From Chrysaora quinquecirrha (lineage: Eukaryota; Cnidaria; Scyphozoa; Semaeostomeae; Pelagiidae), in NCBI GenBank assembly GCA_014526335.1, contig JACTAT010000060.1, positions 3,341,445 through 3,405,444 on the forward strand: DNA of 64,000 nucleotides, given 5' to 3'. Below, piece after piece: positions 21,774 to 34,116 of this stretch; the first letter of the stretch is position 1; every line of letters starts with the position of its first letter. The notes below the pieces were generated by a model. It was not told where the DNA came from. It saw only the letters and a list, made by a program, of their open reading frames with translations, and ran no database searches. A program made the translations under genes and the position numbers.

Positions 21774-24553
21774 ACGCTGATCCTCAGCAATAATATATAA
21801 TACATAAGGTACAATTAAATTAGCTATAAGTTGTAACTTTAAAAAATCTATGCTGTTTGAGCCCCACCTACCCCGGATGATGCTAAACCCTCTAGATTGG
21901 GTAATCTCATGCAGGTACATTTTTCCCTTCGGGGGACCTTGTTGTAGATGCTTAGAATCGGTTCTTCTCCAAAGATTTGCTTCTGGCGTATAAATTATTC
22001 CAGAAGTATACTCGATCCTTCACTTGTAATACATCATAAACTGATCAGTGAACTTAGGTTTTAATATCAACTTTCTTTCGTCAATTAAAAATATCGAAAT
22101 GTTTAATTCTGTCACTAAGCTACAAGGATCACAGTGAAATTAAACAAATCTATGGATCGATGCCATTAATTCCTGCTTGTCCAATAAATTTGTGCATCAC
22201 TTTTTATTGAAAATCTGAAAGGCAAAAATGACTGTTATATGATGGATTTTATTTAAGAGTGAGGGTTTTGGTTTCGAATCAAAACGGGACCAATTTTCTC
22301 GAATGTGGTCCAAAATCGGTACCGTTATCAGATCCAACTGGGATCATATCTTCCAATGGATATGTGTACCGGTTTGGATGGGGCTCCATTTGGATCCTAT
22401 CTAGTCTAAACGGGCAATATTTTCTCTTAAGGGCAATTCACTGTTGGAAATTTTGTACACAATCTCTAAGAACTGTCTTTCTCGGAAATCTGTGGAACTG
22501 CCGAAGGCTCTTTTTATTTGTTTTGAATCTTGGTTTCCTGTTGAACAATTAGATCCAATTCGCAATTCGGCCGATATTGATCGAGCGGCACATGCGCAGA
22601 AACGTCTGAATTCGAATGAGTTGAACTTTTTCATCGAATTCGACCGAAATCGAACGCCTGCATTTGAGCTGAAATTGATAGCCTCTCGACCAATGGCAAT
22701 CGAATTCGATCCAATTGACACATTTCCTTTTTATGTTGAAACCCAACTTAGTTGTATGCTGTCCGATTTCCAAAAGTGGAATGCCCTTTCGGTAATTCAA
22801 ATCGAATCGAAGTTAAAATCTAACATTCTTCCGAATTTTTGGATAGTTGTCTGAAATTTTTCTGGTTGATAACATTCTGATTATAGTTTTGGAAAGAGAG
22901 AAACCTTTTAGCCATCGGCCTAATCGATTCCGGTATTCTAATTTAGAGTACGCAAGTTTAGAAAAACAGCCGGATAAAACTTTAGGCATTTCGCTTAAAT
23001 TTTTTAATTTTTAACAACACTTTTAACAAACCTATTTGAAGAAATTTGCTAACTATGTACAGAGACTGAGATTGTATATCTTTAAAATATAGATTACAGT
23101 AAATTGGTTCATTTATAACCTTCTTACACTGCTAAATGTAACTTTAGTAGAATTTCATCTGCATAGAAAATTCTTGTAATGAGAAAATTATATACATCTA
23201 CGTGTAAAGGTAAAAATTGTGTCAGCCTGGCTCCCATATAGCTAATTGGCATGCCGCCTCAATTTTTCTTTTTTGGAGATGTGTTGCCTTTTGAAGTGGA
23301 TCGAAAAAGGACGGTGTATTACTTTTTCTACCGCCCGCAGACCTTTCTTCGCGTGCTAACATGACTCTATCTGCTCAATGATCATGCATATTCGCCTGAA
23401 CCTTCTAAATGAAAAGAACGATATTGAAACACTGTGCCTGCGGCTACCTGAGAAGACCTCAGGCACCTATGCCGACGGCTACCGCCGGAATTTACTGCTA
23501 TTTGCGAACCAGGCTTAAGCTCTTTTTCTTTCTTTGGCAAAGATGTTTTATTTTAATGTGACAAACACAAGTAATTGAGATTGTAACCTTGCATCCTTTC
23601 GAATTTCTATTTTCTTTTGCCTCTCCTGCGTCGCTCTCTAGCTCAAGAAGCTACTTCTTTAGCCTCTACAGCCGTTTTGGTGTAGAAGTATATTGTTTCT
23701 TAATGGCTTTGCATTATAGATAAGCATTTGGCAGAAGTCTAACAACATCGCCATTATTAGCGCCAGATATTCAGGCGGCTGCTATGTTGGCCTTTCAGCT
23801 ATAAGAAAAATCAGGAAAGTGTTTCTGACAAGATAACTACGCGGGATTCGAGGATTCAACTACGCGTATATTAATCAACCATTGTTTTGTTTTCTACCCT
23901 GGTTTCATTATTTTATCATAACTTAAAATAAACACCTTTCCAGGCTGATTCGCATTTCTGGTCATGGATTGTACCTTTAATGTCGTCTAGGGAATAAAGT
24001 GTTGCCGGCGAGCCCCCGTGTCATATTTTATCTCCTCCCATCCAGATTTGCGAGGTGAGCAATGGAAGAGAATCTGATTTGGATTCTTTTCAACGCAGAC
24101 ATCTGGGCTAACTAAGGTGGCTTTGATAAATTCTGTATGGATGAAATCTTCTATTAATGTTTTTGCCTAAGCATAGTAGCTATAACTTTCGCATTGAGGT
24201 ATAATTTTCTGGCCTGGTGTTTTGTCCTTCAGTTGAATCACACAGTTCTTGATAATATTGTATCTCACTTCCATTGGTTTAATTTTTTGATAATTAAGTC
24301 AATTTTTGTCGTGCTAGGCAGCTGCATTTCATGCATGCATTCTGTGGTGAGTATTGCTATAATTGTACCATAAAGCGTCAATAATGCTTGTCGTTGTGTA
24401 AAACAAAACCACCTGTCAGACCAATTAGAGCACCTATGGTACCGATACTCACAACTTTAACTCATATCGATTGGCTTTCTACGCTTTGAAAATTCACGCG
24501 AGGGATATAAATGCACTTGAGTCATCTGTTACCACTACTCTTCTTGCTTTATT

Positions 24554-24693
24554 CAGACTCATGCTACAAGAAATGAATGTGCAAAAACTGCAGCAGAAAC
24601 ACTTCTTAACGATTTTATAAATCGCTTTGGAATACCGCTGCGTCCCAATCATGATCAGGGAGCTGAATTCGAGAATTCAGATTTCATGGCCTT
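24554..24693 (+). pseudogene. Gypsy integrase fragment, unit C copy
   Basis: Third copy of the same scrap, again with the NHDQGAEFEN block. It shows that the insertion predates amplification of the array. Confidence 0.6.
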
Positions 24694-25079
24694 AACATCA
24701 AATACAGTTAATTGTTTCACGGGGGACCTAAAACTCCGACCCAGTCCCCACAGTTGCACACACGATGCAACCTAAAACGACTCGCACGATGATGGCAAAA
24801 TCTCACGGATACCTAAAAAGAATAAGTGCCAAACGCATATCGGCTCTGACTAGGAATTAGCTTTTACGCATTATCACACGACGAAAATAAAGAATTAAGT
24901 GTTTCGGTTCGGAAATAGAGGAAGATTAATGTTAGCAGGCCGCACTAGGTCATGGCACGGAAAGGTATCACATGCCAAAAAAGTTACCAGACGGAAAACG
25001 AGCCAAGCACGATTGCGTCATCAAAATATCTAACCAATCATAATTTCTTTTGCACCAATCGTAATTCCAGCTTATTTAC

Positions 25080-25684
25080 CAATATACCCCTTATTGAAAC
25101 TACTGTATTGACATTGAATTGATTTGCTCTTCAAAGATTCCGATCTCATCAAATATGATAGTTGTTCTTTTGTAGTCTTTCTTGTGAAATTACTATAATC
25201 GTCAATATGGAAGAGATGAAGAACGTTCTATAGAACCTGTTTGAAGTCATTTCGCACTATACTAAGGAGGATCCCTGTAAGGAGTAATCCGAGAGCATTG
25301 AAAGTTAAACTTGGGAACTATTATTTGTATCTCCAGTTTGATCTATTTAATAATTCATTTATTAAGTGTGTTGAATCACAGATGTATCTGACCATGTTTT
25401 TGCTTCCTCGCGTCATCTCCCTCATTTTACAACCCACTACAGTTTTGATAAATCTGACAAAGGCAAAGAATGTTTCTGAGAACCTGTTTATAATAGATCC
25501 TGTACGTCAATGAAGAGGTTCTATGTGAAAATTTATCCGAAAGTTTCGAAATAACAGCTTGGGATGAGCTATATCTCCAGTTTATATCTATCTAAGAATT
25601 CTTTTATTTAGTGTGTTGAAGCGCGGCTGAATCTGGCCATTTTTTCTTTCTCGCACATCTTTTTCGGAAGAAACAACGAGCAAT
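25080..25684 (+). promoter_or_regulatory. Shared GPCR 5' module, copy C
   Basis: Third array copy of the module. The upstream ORF seen in A and B is closed early here by a TAG after ATGGAAGAGATGAAGAACGT. Confidence 0.45.
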
Positions 25685-26455
25685 ATGAACGAAACTAACC
25701 ATACAAGTCCATTGCTGACTTGCTATGGCCTGCGATCTGAGAATTTTCAAATGACCTCAGCAACGATAGTTTCGGCGGCAGCAACTACATATGTGAGTAT
25801 TACAACATCAATAACAGCAACAATATCAAACGCGATAGTAATGTATATGTTATTCTCAGATAAACAACTTCAAACGCCTATAAATATTTTGTTTGGTTCC
25901 CTGTCCTTAGCAGATCTATTGACTGGTTGCGTTGTTCAACCAATTTTTGCCATAATACGAATACAAGATATTTATGGTATTCATCTGTGTTCATTGAAAA
26001 TGGCATTCTCTTTTCTTTCCTATACGTTTGGTGGTCTCTCTGGGCTACATCTTGCTATTATCGGTGTAGAGAGATTGATTGGTATATCGTCGTTACAAAG
26101 AAGAGATCAGTCCAATTCAGATTCGTCCAAGTATATAATTACAGTAGCTACTGTATGGATATTATGGATATCATTTCTAATTCTGGTATTTGTGGGGATA
26201 ATTTCTTACGTTGTTTTGAATATCATCATCACTCTCTCTATAATCTTTGGCATTATATTGATGATTATTTGCTATGCTAAAATTCTGTATGTTACAAAAA
26301 CAAACACAGTGTCATCATCAGCTATGGTAGAAAGGGATTTAGCAAGAAGAAAGAAGGAAGAAAAACATCGGTTTGTTACTGTGCTAATGTTGGTGCTTGC
26401 AGCTCTAATTTGCTACTTTCCAAGACTTATTTGTACCTTGAACAAATTGAAATAG
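25685..26455 (+). pseudogene. Class A GPCR, copy C, truncated before TM7
   Basis: 256 codons, open from the usual MNETNHT start to TM6 (CYFPRLICTLNKL), then a Lys and a stop. At about 26450 the sequence leaves the receptor family and enters hAT-like element sequence, so the third extracellular loop, TM7 with NPxxY and the tail are missing. A six-helix product would not be expected to signal. From the middle on, it matches copy D (MAFSFLSYTFGG, VGIISYVVLN) better than A and B, which suggests gene conversion or a separate origin of this half. Confidence 0.85.
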
Positions 26456-27541
26456 TTGAAAAGTTGGTGTTTTAGAAAAGTCCATTTCTGCAATAAAATC
26501 AGTGGGGGGGGTAAGAGAAATTCTAACAACCTTTGGGCAGTAAATATCTTTCAATGTCGAAAAAGAGTAGAGATATCATTCCACCTCACCTGCTCGTTTC
26601 CAAGGAAAATGTTCTACGACTAATATTATGCGGCAATTAACGCCACATGTTTACTATTGTTCAACCCACACTCCCCTCCTTTTGCAATAGGTCTCGATGT
26701 GTGAAGGGTTATAAAGGCACGGACTTTCTTATTTTTTACGATCCCGTCGGAAAGATTTAAAGTTTATTCAAAAGACCTCTCTAGCGTATTCTTGCTGTGG
26801 AGAAAAGTGAAAACGTCAATCTCCTTTCTCTCGCCTTCGAAATAAAGCGAGATAGAACGAAAAGGCAAAACCACGAAAAATTAGTAGAGTAAACGAAAGA
26901 TCAGACAACACAGTGCATGTTTCTAGTAGATAAACGTAGACGTAGGATGAAAATTTTCACCGCTTCGCATAATAAGTATGTATTTTGGCTAGAATGTTCT
27001 ACATCAACAAGAAAGCAAGTGTTTCCAACAAACAGGTGAGGTGAGATGTCTTCGGATATCCAGTATGTAACACAACACAATAGGCAAGCAAAAAATATGC
27101 ATTCTATGCGATACTAGAGGTTGGAAAATGAAAATTTTTCCGGGGGAGCATATCCCCGGACCCCCTAGTTTTGTGTGCCTTCCATTAATCAATTTGAGAC
27201 TATTTCCGTGTTTTCATACTAAAAAACGCATGGTAACAAATTTTGTGTTTACAACGTAGATATTTGGTAGCTTTCATGAATTTCAATGGTCTAAGAAAAA
27301 TTTTTCCCTGGCATAGCAATAGACGCTGTACGAAGATTGTAGGTCCGTTGTCATGAAATTATTGTGAAAAGCAAGAATTATCCAGCATATTTTCTCTGTT
27401 TGAAAGCCCATCAAATATCTTTTCTAGAGGGCCGTTTTACGACCTGTAGAAGGTCATGGTCCCAAAAATTTTTCCGGGGGCAAGCCCCCGATTTTTGGTC
27501 TTTTGCCCCCCCCCAAAGCCAAGAACCTGGCTACGCCACTG
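26451..27541 (+). mobile_element. hAT-like non-autonomous element, copy 1, left end missing
   Basis: The right end reads TGGCTACGCCACTG (27528-27541), the reverse complement of the left end CAGTGGCGTAGCCA of the second copy at 47596. Subterminal motifs of the type TTTTTCCGGGGG...CCCCC occur at 27137-27165 and 27468-27490, as in many animal hAT-type elements. There is no transposase. The first 20-odd bases are absent and the GPCR is cut at the same point, so a deletion joined the two rather than a simple insertion. Confidence 0.7.
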
Positions 27542-29320
27542 TCAACTAAGGAATCTTTAAGAAGAAATAAAGTGAAATAATCAACTATTAAATCGAAAAA
27601 GAGTATTATATTAAGTTTGAAGTATTATATTAAAAGTAATAAGCCCATTTATGCCCAAGCAGAAATGGACATTAACGCCCAGGTCTAGTTTCCAGGTTCC
27701 TACACAGCAGGAGGTATCTTCCTTCTCTTTCACCACACGAGCAGCTTGGATGTCTATTTTGCTATCGTTGTAAGTCAGTGTGGATCGGATGTATCCTACT
27801 TTCATATTCTTACTTATGGTCTTGGGAAGTAGATATAAACTTAGAGAGCCAAAGAATTATCCTTTCAAGAGGTACTCTGGTAAAAAACTCTGCTGTTTTG
27901 CGATCAAACAAGTAACCAGTAGGCCGGCACTTCAGGAAATGCCATGTGCGTTGCAGATGGGAATGATTGTGATCCATGTCAAGTTTGTTGGTTTCGAGCC
28001 TGAAAAATTAAATGCAAATGGAAACCCAAAGAGCGTGTTTCTGCATTTCCAAGCTGGATAATGAACAGTTATCGTGATTCGTGTCCTGGTTGTGGAAATT
28101 GGTTGGGAGCTCTTCGTGTGTCTCATGTCGTTCAGTCAAGGTTGGTCGAGTGAAACCCAGCGTGGCATGCTGTGCGTGACAGCGCCCAGAGTTCTAATCT
28201 ACCAAAGCCAATTTGTCATGTCTTCGTTTTCTGTGATAGACCAAGGAGGTAATGGGTACATTGCCAAGGTAAAGTGATGTATGTGCGGTCAGTTCAGTAG
28301 AAATGTGGTGAGCTTATAGTTAGCAGACATGAATAAGTTATCTCATTGGTATTGTATTAATTTAATAGGTAGGCTACCCAAAAGCAAGATTTTTTTATAG
28401 GAGTAAGTAATCCTGCCTATCAATTCCCATAATAAGGTAGGATCGTTACTGCCAGGGCCTTCTTCATTAACTCATTATTGTCGTGGCAAAAACATGACAG
28501 CTTAGCTTAGGCAGTTCCTCCAAATACTTAAATAGTTTAGTCCCCAGCTTGTGATCATCTGAACAGTATGGTAAGTTAGGATTATAGTATAAGGATGCCC
28601 CTAAATTCTCAAGCTCAATCTGTTATGAGCTTCTGAGCCCTTACTTTCAGTCTAAGTTTCTTTAGATTCTGCTATGTCTCTTATACGAATCACCCATTTT
28701 ATTATGAATTTTGCTCTCACACGTAGATACCTGCTTCCGTTATGTGTGGCAGTAGATGCCACTGTACATCAGTACATAAGCCCTAGTAGACCATGAAGTA
28801 ACTTTATTATATTACCAAGTACAGTGTATAAGTTGGCTTTTAGTATTTTTCAGAAGGCATGTGTGGAAATCATTGGCACACAAACCTATTGGCTGCTGTG
28901 AAGCCTTCAACATGTGGAACAACTAAACTCTTGGCTCATAGTTCTATTAGCCGTTGCTGCAATCCCAAGCTCCCATCACTGATCAGTACATAAATTACCT
29001 AAAGAGAAATGGTCAACTTGCTTTCACCCTTATCCTGAGATTTGCTGAGTTGCCTTTCCGTCTGAGGACAGCTATTAAAGAATATAAACACAAATAAGAG
29101 GAGTTGATTCCGTAAATGATAGAGAAGTTTCTAGCTATCTCCCTAGCTGTTTTGCTAGGGTAGTAAAGGGATTTGTTTACCTTTTACTTGCTAGATGAGA
29201 CTTAGGTGTCAATTTTCCCTTCACAACTATTCGAGGTAGAATGGTTTTTATTGTAGACTTTTAGTGCAGGGTTAGCCCCCTTCCTCCAGAAGTTCCGGAT
29301 GAACTCACCCCACTATGAAC
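27542..29320. other. No recognisable gene
   Basis: Two minus-strand frames (27611-27805, 27932-28126) and overlapping plus-strand frames are 60-90 codons long, without a family signature or a convincing start or splice context. The rest is AT-rich. I see no repeat of other parts of the window here. Confidence 0.4.
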
Positions 29321-29923
29321 TCAGAAATTGATTAGTGTAAACTTGTGCACGAGCATTAGTCCGACGTCTGGCCTGTTGCGAAATTCTGTAGTAGGCCAAA
29401 TAAAGTGCAGCGCCAAGTCGTTCCCTTTATCGTATACTCGTGCAGCAGATTACAAGTAATCGATTTCTAAATCCCAAATCACCATTAAAAAAGGTTTCTC
29501 TTTGTCCATCAATGTCAGGTTTTTAGAAAATCTGATCAAAGTTTTTGACAGTTTTTTTAGCTTCGGAAAGCAAAAATTTTAAGAAACTCGCTTATAACTC
29601 TAAGAACTGAAAGAAAAACGTTTTGAAAAGTCCTTTTGATAAACATTAAGTCGTAGATCTTGAAAATCGGCCCAGTGTACGACTGATCATGGACAGCCAA
29701 ATTGCATGGTTTACTTTTGGGCACCCGGTATGTCACAGAGGATTGTACAAACGTTAGTGCTTTACTTCCAATCTACCGAACACGACAAATCTTACTAGCT
29801 TTTTCTGCAGTTGTAACTTGTGAAGTTTTTCTGGACACATGATATTTGATAACGATAACAAACCTTAGAATAGTGACCTCACAATGACCTTAAGGATGGG
29901 CAGCATTTGAGAACATAAATATA

Positions 29924-30231
29924 AGTGGAGGATGCGGGGTATCGTGGAGGGTTATCATCAGTATAGTGGAGGGTTATTATTTGCTCTGTGGAGGGATATC
30001 TTCAGTACGCTGGAGGGTGCCAACCCAACGTAGAGGGGTATGATCATGAAAGTGGAGGATTCGGAGTATCGTGGTGGGCTATCATCAGTATAGTGGAAGG
30101 CTATCATTTGCAACAACGACGGATATCTTCAGTACAGCGAATGGTGCCAACGCAACGTGGAGGGGTATCATCATGAAAGTGGAAGATGCGGAGTATTGTG
30201 GAGGGTTTATCATCAGTATAGTGGAGTGTTG
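29924..30231 (+). repeat. 128-bp tandem repeat, about 2.4 copies
   Basis: Copies begin at 29924, 30052 and 30179 with GTGGAGGATGCGG-like starts. Within each lies a shorter motif, GTGGAGGGTTATCATCAGTATA, in variants. The second copy of the block has it at about 61238-61546. Confidence 0.8.
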
Positions 30232-30340
30232 CGACGAATTCTGAAATGTTACATGGACATTGCCGGGATGATAGAGAGGATGCAGCCTATTCTAGTATTC
30301 ACAAAAGCACTGCCTGTAAAAAAATCAACCATACTCTATT

Positions 30341-30405
30341 GAGGGGAATCGATCCCCCGACCTCGTTGTTTCCCAAGAGACGAACTAACATGCCGTGCTA
30401 ATCAA
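30341..30405 (-). repeat. tRNA-like sequence, probable SINE head
   Basis: The minus strand has an A-box-like TTAGCACGGCATGTTAG and a B-box-like GGATCGATTCCCC with a GGGG/CCCC arm. It lies beside a roughly 170-base block that recurs at 30705 and 32490, again next to tRNA-like sequence at the third site. This suggests a tRNA-derived SINE family, not a functional tRNA: the acceptor stem does not close. The same is seen in the S2 block near 61656-61720. Confidence 0.35.
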
Positions 30406-31007
30406 AATGTGGAGATGTGAAGGAAGGAGGATTATTCCCGCTGGGAAAACAACAGGCCCATTGTTCTTCATGGCACGAAAGTCTAGATCAAAGAAGGGTG
30501 AGCCCCAATTACCCTAGAAACGGGAGCAGAAAATGACTTGCAACTCTATGCCTACCCCACAGGCGGCAGCTTGAGGTGTAAGCACCAGCACCGTAGCTTC
30601 TACGGTAAGAGAGGAGTTAGCGTGACAAAATGGTGTCATAATCCTCTTACTTCTTTAGTATATAACGCCGCCTTACCGACTCTACTATAGTGTCTTGTTA
30701 CGATCCACTGATAATCCTCCTACAAAAAACAATCGAGCGATTGTTAAAACAGGCACCAATGACGCACTTCAAAGAAGGATTAGCCCCAGCTACCCAAGAA
30801 GCAACGGCAGCTCTCAAAAAATCAGGGTGATGACACCCCTACCCCACGGTCGGCAGAATAGGGGGAAAGTCGGAAAAGCGTACCATTGCCAACCTCGGCC
30901 GAACTGTTAAGACAAAATCGGTTTCAATGACTTCTTCCATTTTATTATATAGAGACTAACCCTTGCCCGTCTAAGATAACCGCTTCGTAAGACCCCCAAC
31001 TCATGAA

Positions 31008-31067
31008 CCTCTGCCTAAAAGACCTCCGCCTGAAGGACCTCCGCCTCATTGACGTCTGCCTCTCCAC
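31008..31067 (+). repeat. 15-bp minisatellite, four copies
   Basis: Four consecutive 15-mers of the type CCTCCGCCTGAAGGA. Also present in the second copy of the block. Confidence 0.75.
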
Positions 31068-31079
31068 TTAGATCCTAGT

Positions 31080-31640
31080 TTCTAATCTTTAGTATTTGCC
31101 CTTAGTCCTAGTCCAGGGTCCCTTTTCCTTGTGCCAATCCCAGTCCTGTTCCTCTTTTTTAGTGCAAGGTCCTTAGTCCACAATGATGTTCCTAAATTTG
31201 AAATTAGTCAGTGTACAACAGTTGCCTTTCTCTATAGTCTGTTCCTTAGTTCTGACTTAATCAATCGACTTCAGGCACATTCCTTGGTCCTGTTCCTCAG
31301 TCTTGTGATTTTTCAGATCTTCGATCCCATTTCTTGGTCCTATTCCTTAGTCTTGTTATTGTTCATATATCTTAGTCCCGAAATTATTCATAGGCTTCAG
31401 TTCCTTTCCTTAATCCTGTTCGTTAGTCCTGAAAACACTTATGGTCCTCAGTCTCGTTCTTTTTCCTGTTTCTTTGTCCTGAAATGGTCTTCAGTTCCAT
31501 TCCCTGGTGTTGTTCGTCAGTCTTGATATTGTTCATGCTCCTTAGTCCTGATATTATTCATGGTCTTCAGTCCCGTACTATGGTCCTGTTCCCAAGTCTT
31601 GTTATTGTTCATTTTCTGCAGTTCTGTTCCCTGTAGATTT
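31080..31640 (+). repeat. Degenerate CCTTAGTCCTGTTC repeat
   Basis: Variants of TTAGTCCTGTTC, CAGTCTTGTTATTGTTCAT and GGTCCTGTTCC recur every 40-60 bases. The 131-codon frame across it is low-complexity and not a gene. Copy 2 has it at 62395-62950. Confidence 0.65.
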
Positions 31641-32400
31641 CCTCAGCCCAGGTCGTTGGTCAAGTTTTTATGCTAGAAAGAAAATTTTACCTGTCTAGTT
31701 GTCCTTGTTTCCTTCTCGTTGAAAGGATCCCCCAAAGATCATGATAGAAAACGTAGCAATATAATACATTGAGCGCATTCTCCGTCTGGTCGTGGAGAAC
31801 TCGGTTTTACTGTAGGATCCTCTTTATTGGTCTTGTAGTAGTTCATCTTCTTCAGTCCTGTATACGCAGATACTGCAATGAAGGCAGCTTAAACATCGTG
31901 ATGGCACTTAGAAAGGCTTTCAAATGCACTCTTTTAAAAGGGTTTTTGAGTTCTTTGAATGCAATGCACTTCTGAATAAGCTTTTGAAATGTGGTAATTG
32001 TATTTTGTTTCCATTTAAAGGGTTAAAAGCATTTTCACAACGCGATTCAAGTCGGTTGACTGAATATTCATGTAAACATGGACTTTGTTTAATGAAAAAT
32101 ATTAAAACCGAGGGGCATTCCACTCTGCGAAAAAGCGTACGAAATTTGTATTAAAACAAAAGGACTTTCAAGGGATTTCCAAGAAAACAATAGGACTTGC
32201 AGCAAAGGTGTACGAGACTTCCAAGGAGTGAATCGCCCCTCGATTAAAACCAAAGTGAAAAATATTAATTCCAAACGAATTTGAAAATAATTCCGAAGCA
32301 AGATTTAGTGATCGAGACGTCTCCTTGTGCTCCGGAAAGCATTTTCACCACGGAAGCCACTGAAATAAAAAATGCTGATGGAAAACCATTCTCCCCTAAG

Positions 32401-32463
32401 TGGAATCGATCTCCTGCCTCCGACAACCTGCATCAGGAAACAGGAGCCCTTACCAACAGAGCT
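32401..32463 (-). repeat. tRNA-like sequence, probable SINE head (second)
   Basis: The minus strand reads TAGCTCTGTTGGTAAGG (A-box-like) and later GGAGATCGATTCC (B-box-like), about the spacing of a tRNA. The adjacent block at 32490-32640 (CAATCGGGCGATTGTTCAAA...) is shared with 30715-30860. A real tRNA is unlikely because no acceptor stem is visible. Confidence 0.35.
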
Positions 32464-32900
32464 ATTTTTACGGGTTACAGACTTGGATAATCCCTTTAGG
32501 AAAACAATCGGGCGATTGTTCAAACAGGCACCAATGACGCACTTCAAAGAAGGGTTAGCTCCAATTACCCCAGAAACGCCAGCAGGGGGAAAAACGAATG
32601 GCGATGACACGCCTATCCCACAGGCGGTAGGGCAAGGCACAGGTGGGAAGAGCGAGCCACACGCTACTTCGGAGGAATGAAGGTTACAAAATCGGTTGCC
32701 ATGGCGCTTACCATTTTAATATTAGAGAGAAGAAGAGAGAAGATGAGAATATGATTATTGAACAAAGAATGCCCTGTTATGGTGTTTTATTGGCTCTCAA
32801 AGTCAACAAGGCTGGGACACAGCTTGTTATGATTACCTGGATTGTCAATTCTTGCTTTCTCGTATCTTCTTCCATTTTTACAGAAGAAACAACTACAACA

Positions 32901-32966
32901 ATGAACAATTTGAACGAAACTAACCAAACCAGTACATTACTGACTTGTTATGGTCACAGAATAAGG
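32901..32966 (+). pseudogene. GPCR fragment F, N-terminal codons only
   Basis: ATG opens MNNLNETNQTSTLLTCYGHR, clearly the N-terminus of the receptor family, after an upstream stretch resembling the receptor leader (TTGCTTTCTCGTATCTTC...AGAAGAAACAAC). Family similarity stops after about 22 codons. The rest of the gene is missing. Confidence 0.7.
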
Positions 32967-33990
32967 ATTAGGGAGGTGTCACTCTGCGCCGGCGCCTTCC
33001 ATGTTTGGCTGACGTGTTTCAACCAAACTTGCACATTTATTCTTATAATCGCTTCGAATCTAATAATGAATATTCATTAAAAAAATAAACATTTAACAAT
33101 GAACGATTTAAAGAGCACAGTTTTGCAACTAATTCATCAGTTTATTGTATTTAGGAAGTCCAAAAATTAGCGTCAGTTTTGGAAGTCACGGGCGCCGGCA
33201 TTGGAGCGAGTTCCACAATAAATTATGTAGCCTTCTTAGCTGTTGTCAGATGAAACATTCCTGACGTTATCGCTGATTTCATCCATTGGGATGTTGTGTC
33301 TTCTTGATGGGGAATCCCGAACGCAAATTACTGCTGTGCGCAAAGACTGAAACTTATTTTTCTTTTAACTCATGCAGCTGTCTCCCTGTATGAGAGGCCA
33401 TTTTTCTCGCATGACATACTCGAAAGTTTAGCAACAAAAATTCGCGTCTCCTTACTCCTTACTCTTTCCGCCGTTGATGGTAAATATTAGGAGAGTTAAT
33501 GCCCCGTGCTCGTGTTAGAGTAGTCGTATTCGATCTTGTACTTTCTTTTCGTGTTCACATAAAATCTTCTACCTACTGAGCATAAATCAATTCATCTCAA
33601 TCTCGAGACCTCGTGCTTTTCTCTGCAAAATATGAAATATAATTTAAAGCTCAACTAGTTTCCGTCCAATGTAGCCTGAAAAGGCTGCGTCATCATTTTT
33701 TGAAAATTTTGGCCACTATTTCTCAGAAATCGTGTAGACCAGTACATGTGTTTCTCATACAGAATACTTCTTAAATCTGTTCTTTAGGTGACTAAACCAA
33801 TGAAATTGAATAATCGCAATTTTTTATTTTGTCTATTTTGACGTTGTCAAACTTAGGACTTTAATTTTTGAACAACTTCGCAAGCTACGGGTGTGACAGG
33901 TATGCTACAGATAAAGGTCTATATCTAAGCAGTCTTTTTGGGAAAATTTTCCCGAAAGCTTTGACATGGTACCTTTGGACAAACTGTATA
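32967..33990. other. No recognisable gene
   Basis: Unrelated sequence between two dead receptor copies. GCGCCGGCGCC (32991) and GGGCGCCGGC (33193) face each other about 200 bases apart and could mark a small insertion, but no clear terminal repeats could be defined. Confidence 0.35.
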
Positions 33991-34116
33991 TCTACTTTAT
34001 ATCTATCTAAGGATTCAATTATTTATTGTGTGCAAACGCAGCTGCATCTAGCCATATTTTTTTGCTTTCCTGCATCGTCCTCTTTTTGGGCAGAAACCAA
34101 TAGAGAAATGAACAAT

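Larger units (their letters stand above)
21774..26450 (+). repeat. Tandem unit C, truncated inside its GPCR
   Basis: Third full-type unit. It differs from A and B by small deletions in the spacer (near 22355 and 23245). Homology to the other units ends inside the receptor gene at about 26450, where a hAT-like element begins, so the foldback module is absent. Confidence 0.88.
29321..32712. repeat. 3.4-kb duplicated block, copy S1
   Basis: From TCAGAAATTGATTAGTG onwards this block is almost identical to 60634-64000 (offset 31313, with a roughly 25-base gap in the second copy near 63525). It holds a 128-bp tandem repeat, a 15-bp minisatellite, a degenerate CTTAGTCCTGTTC-type repeat and tRNA-like repeats, but no convincing gene. 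Open frames inside follow the repeats. Confidence 0.9.

Noticed and set aside
27611..28126. Two minus-strand frames that might be exons
   Set aside because: No family similarity, no consistent splice sites and no partner exons could be found nearby.
29988..30342. Two overlapping frames rich in Gly and Tyr
   Set aside because: They follow the 128-bp tandem repeat and carry no independent evidence of coding.
31131..31526. 131-codon Leu/Phe-rich frame that looks membrane-like
   Set aside because: It is generated by the degenerate CTTAGTCCTGTTC repeat, and is shortened by a one-base change in the S2 copy.
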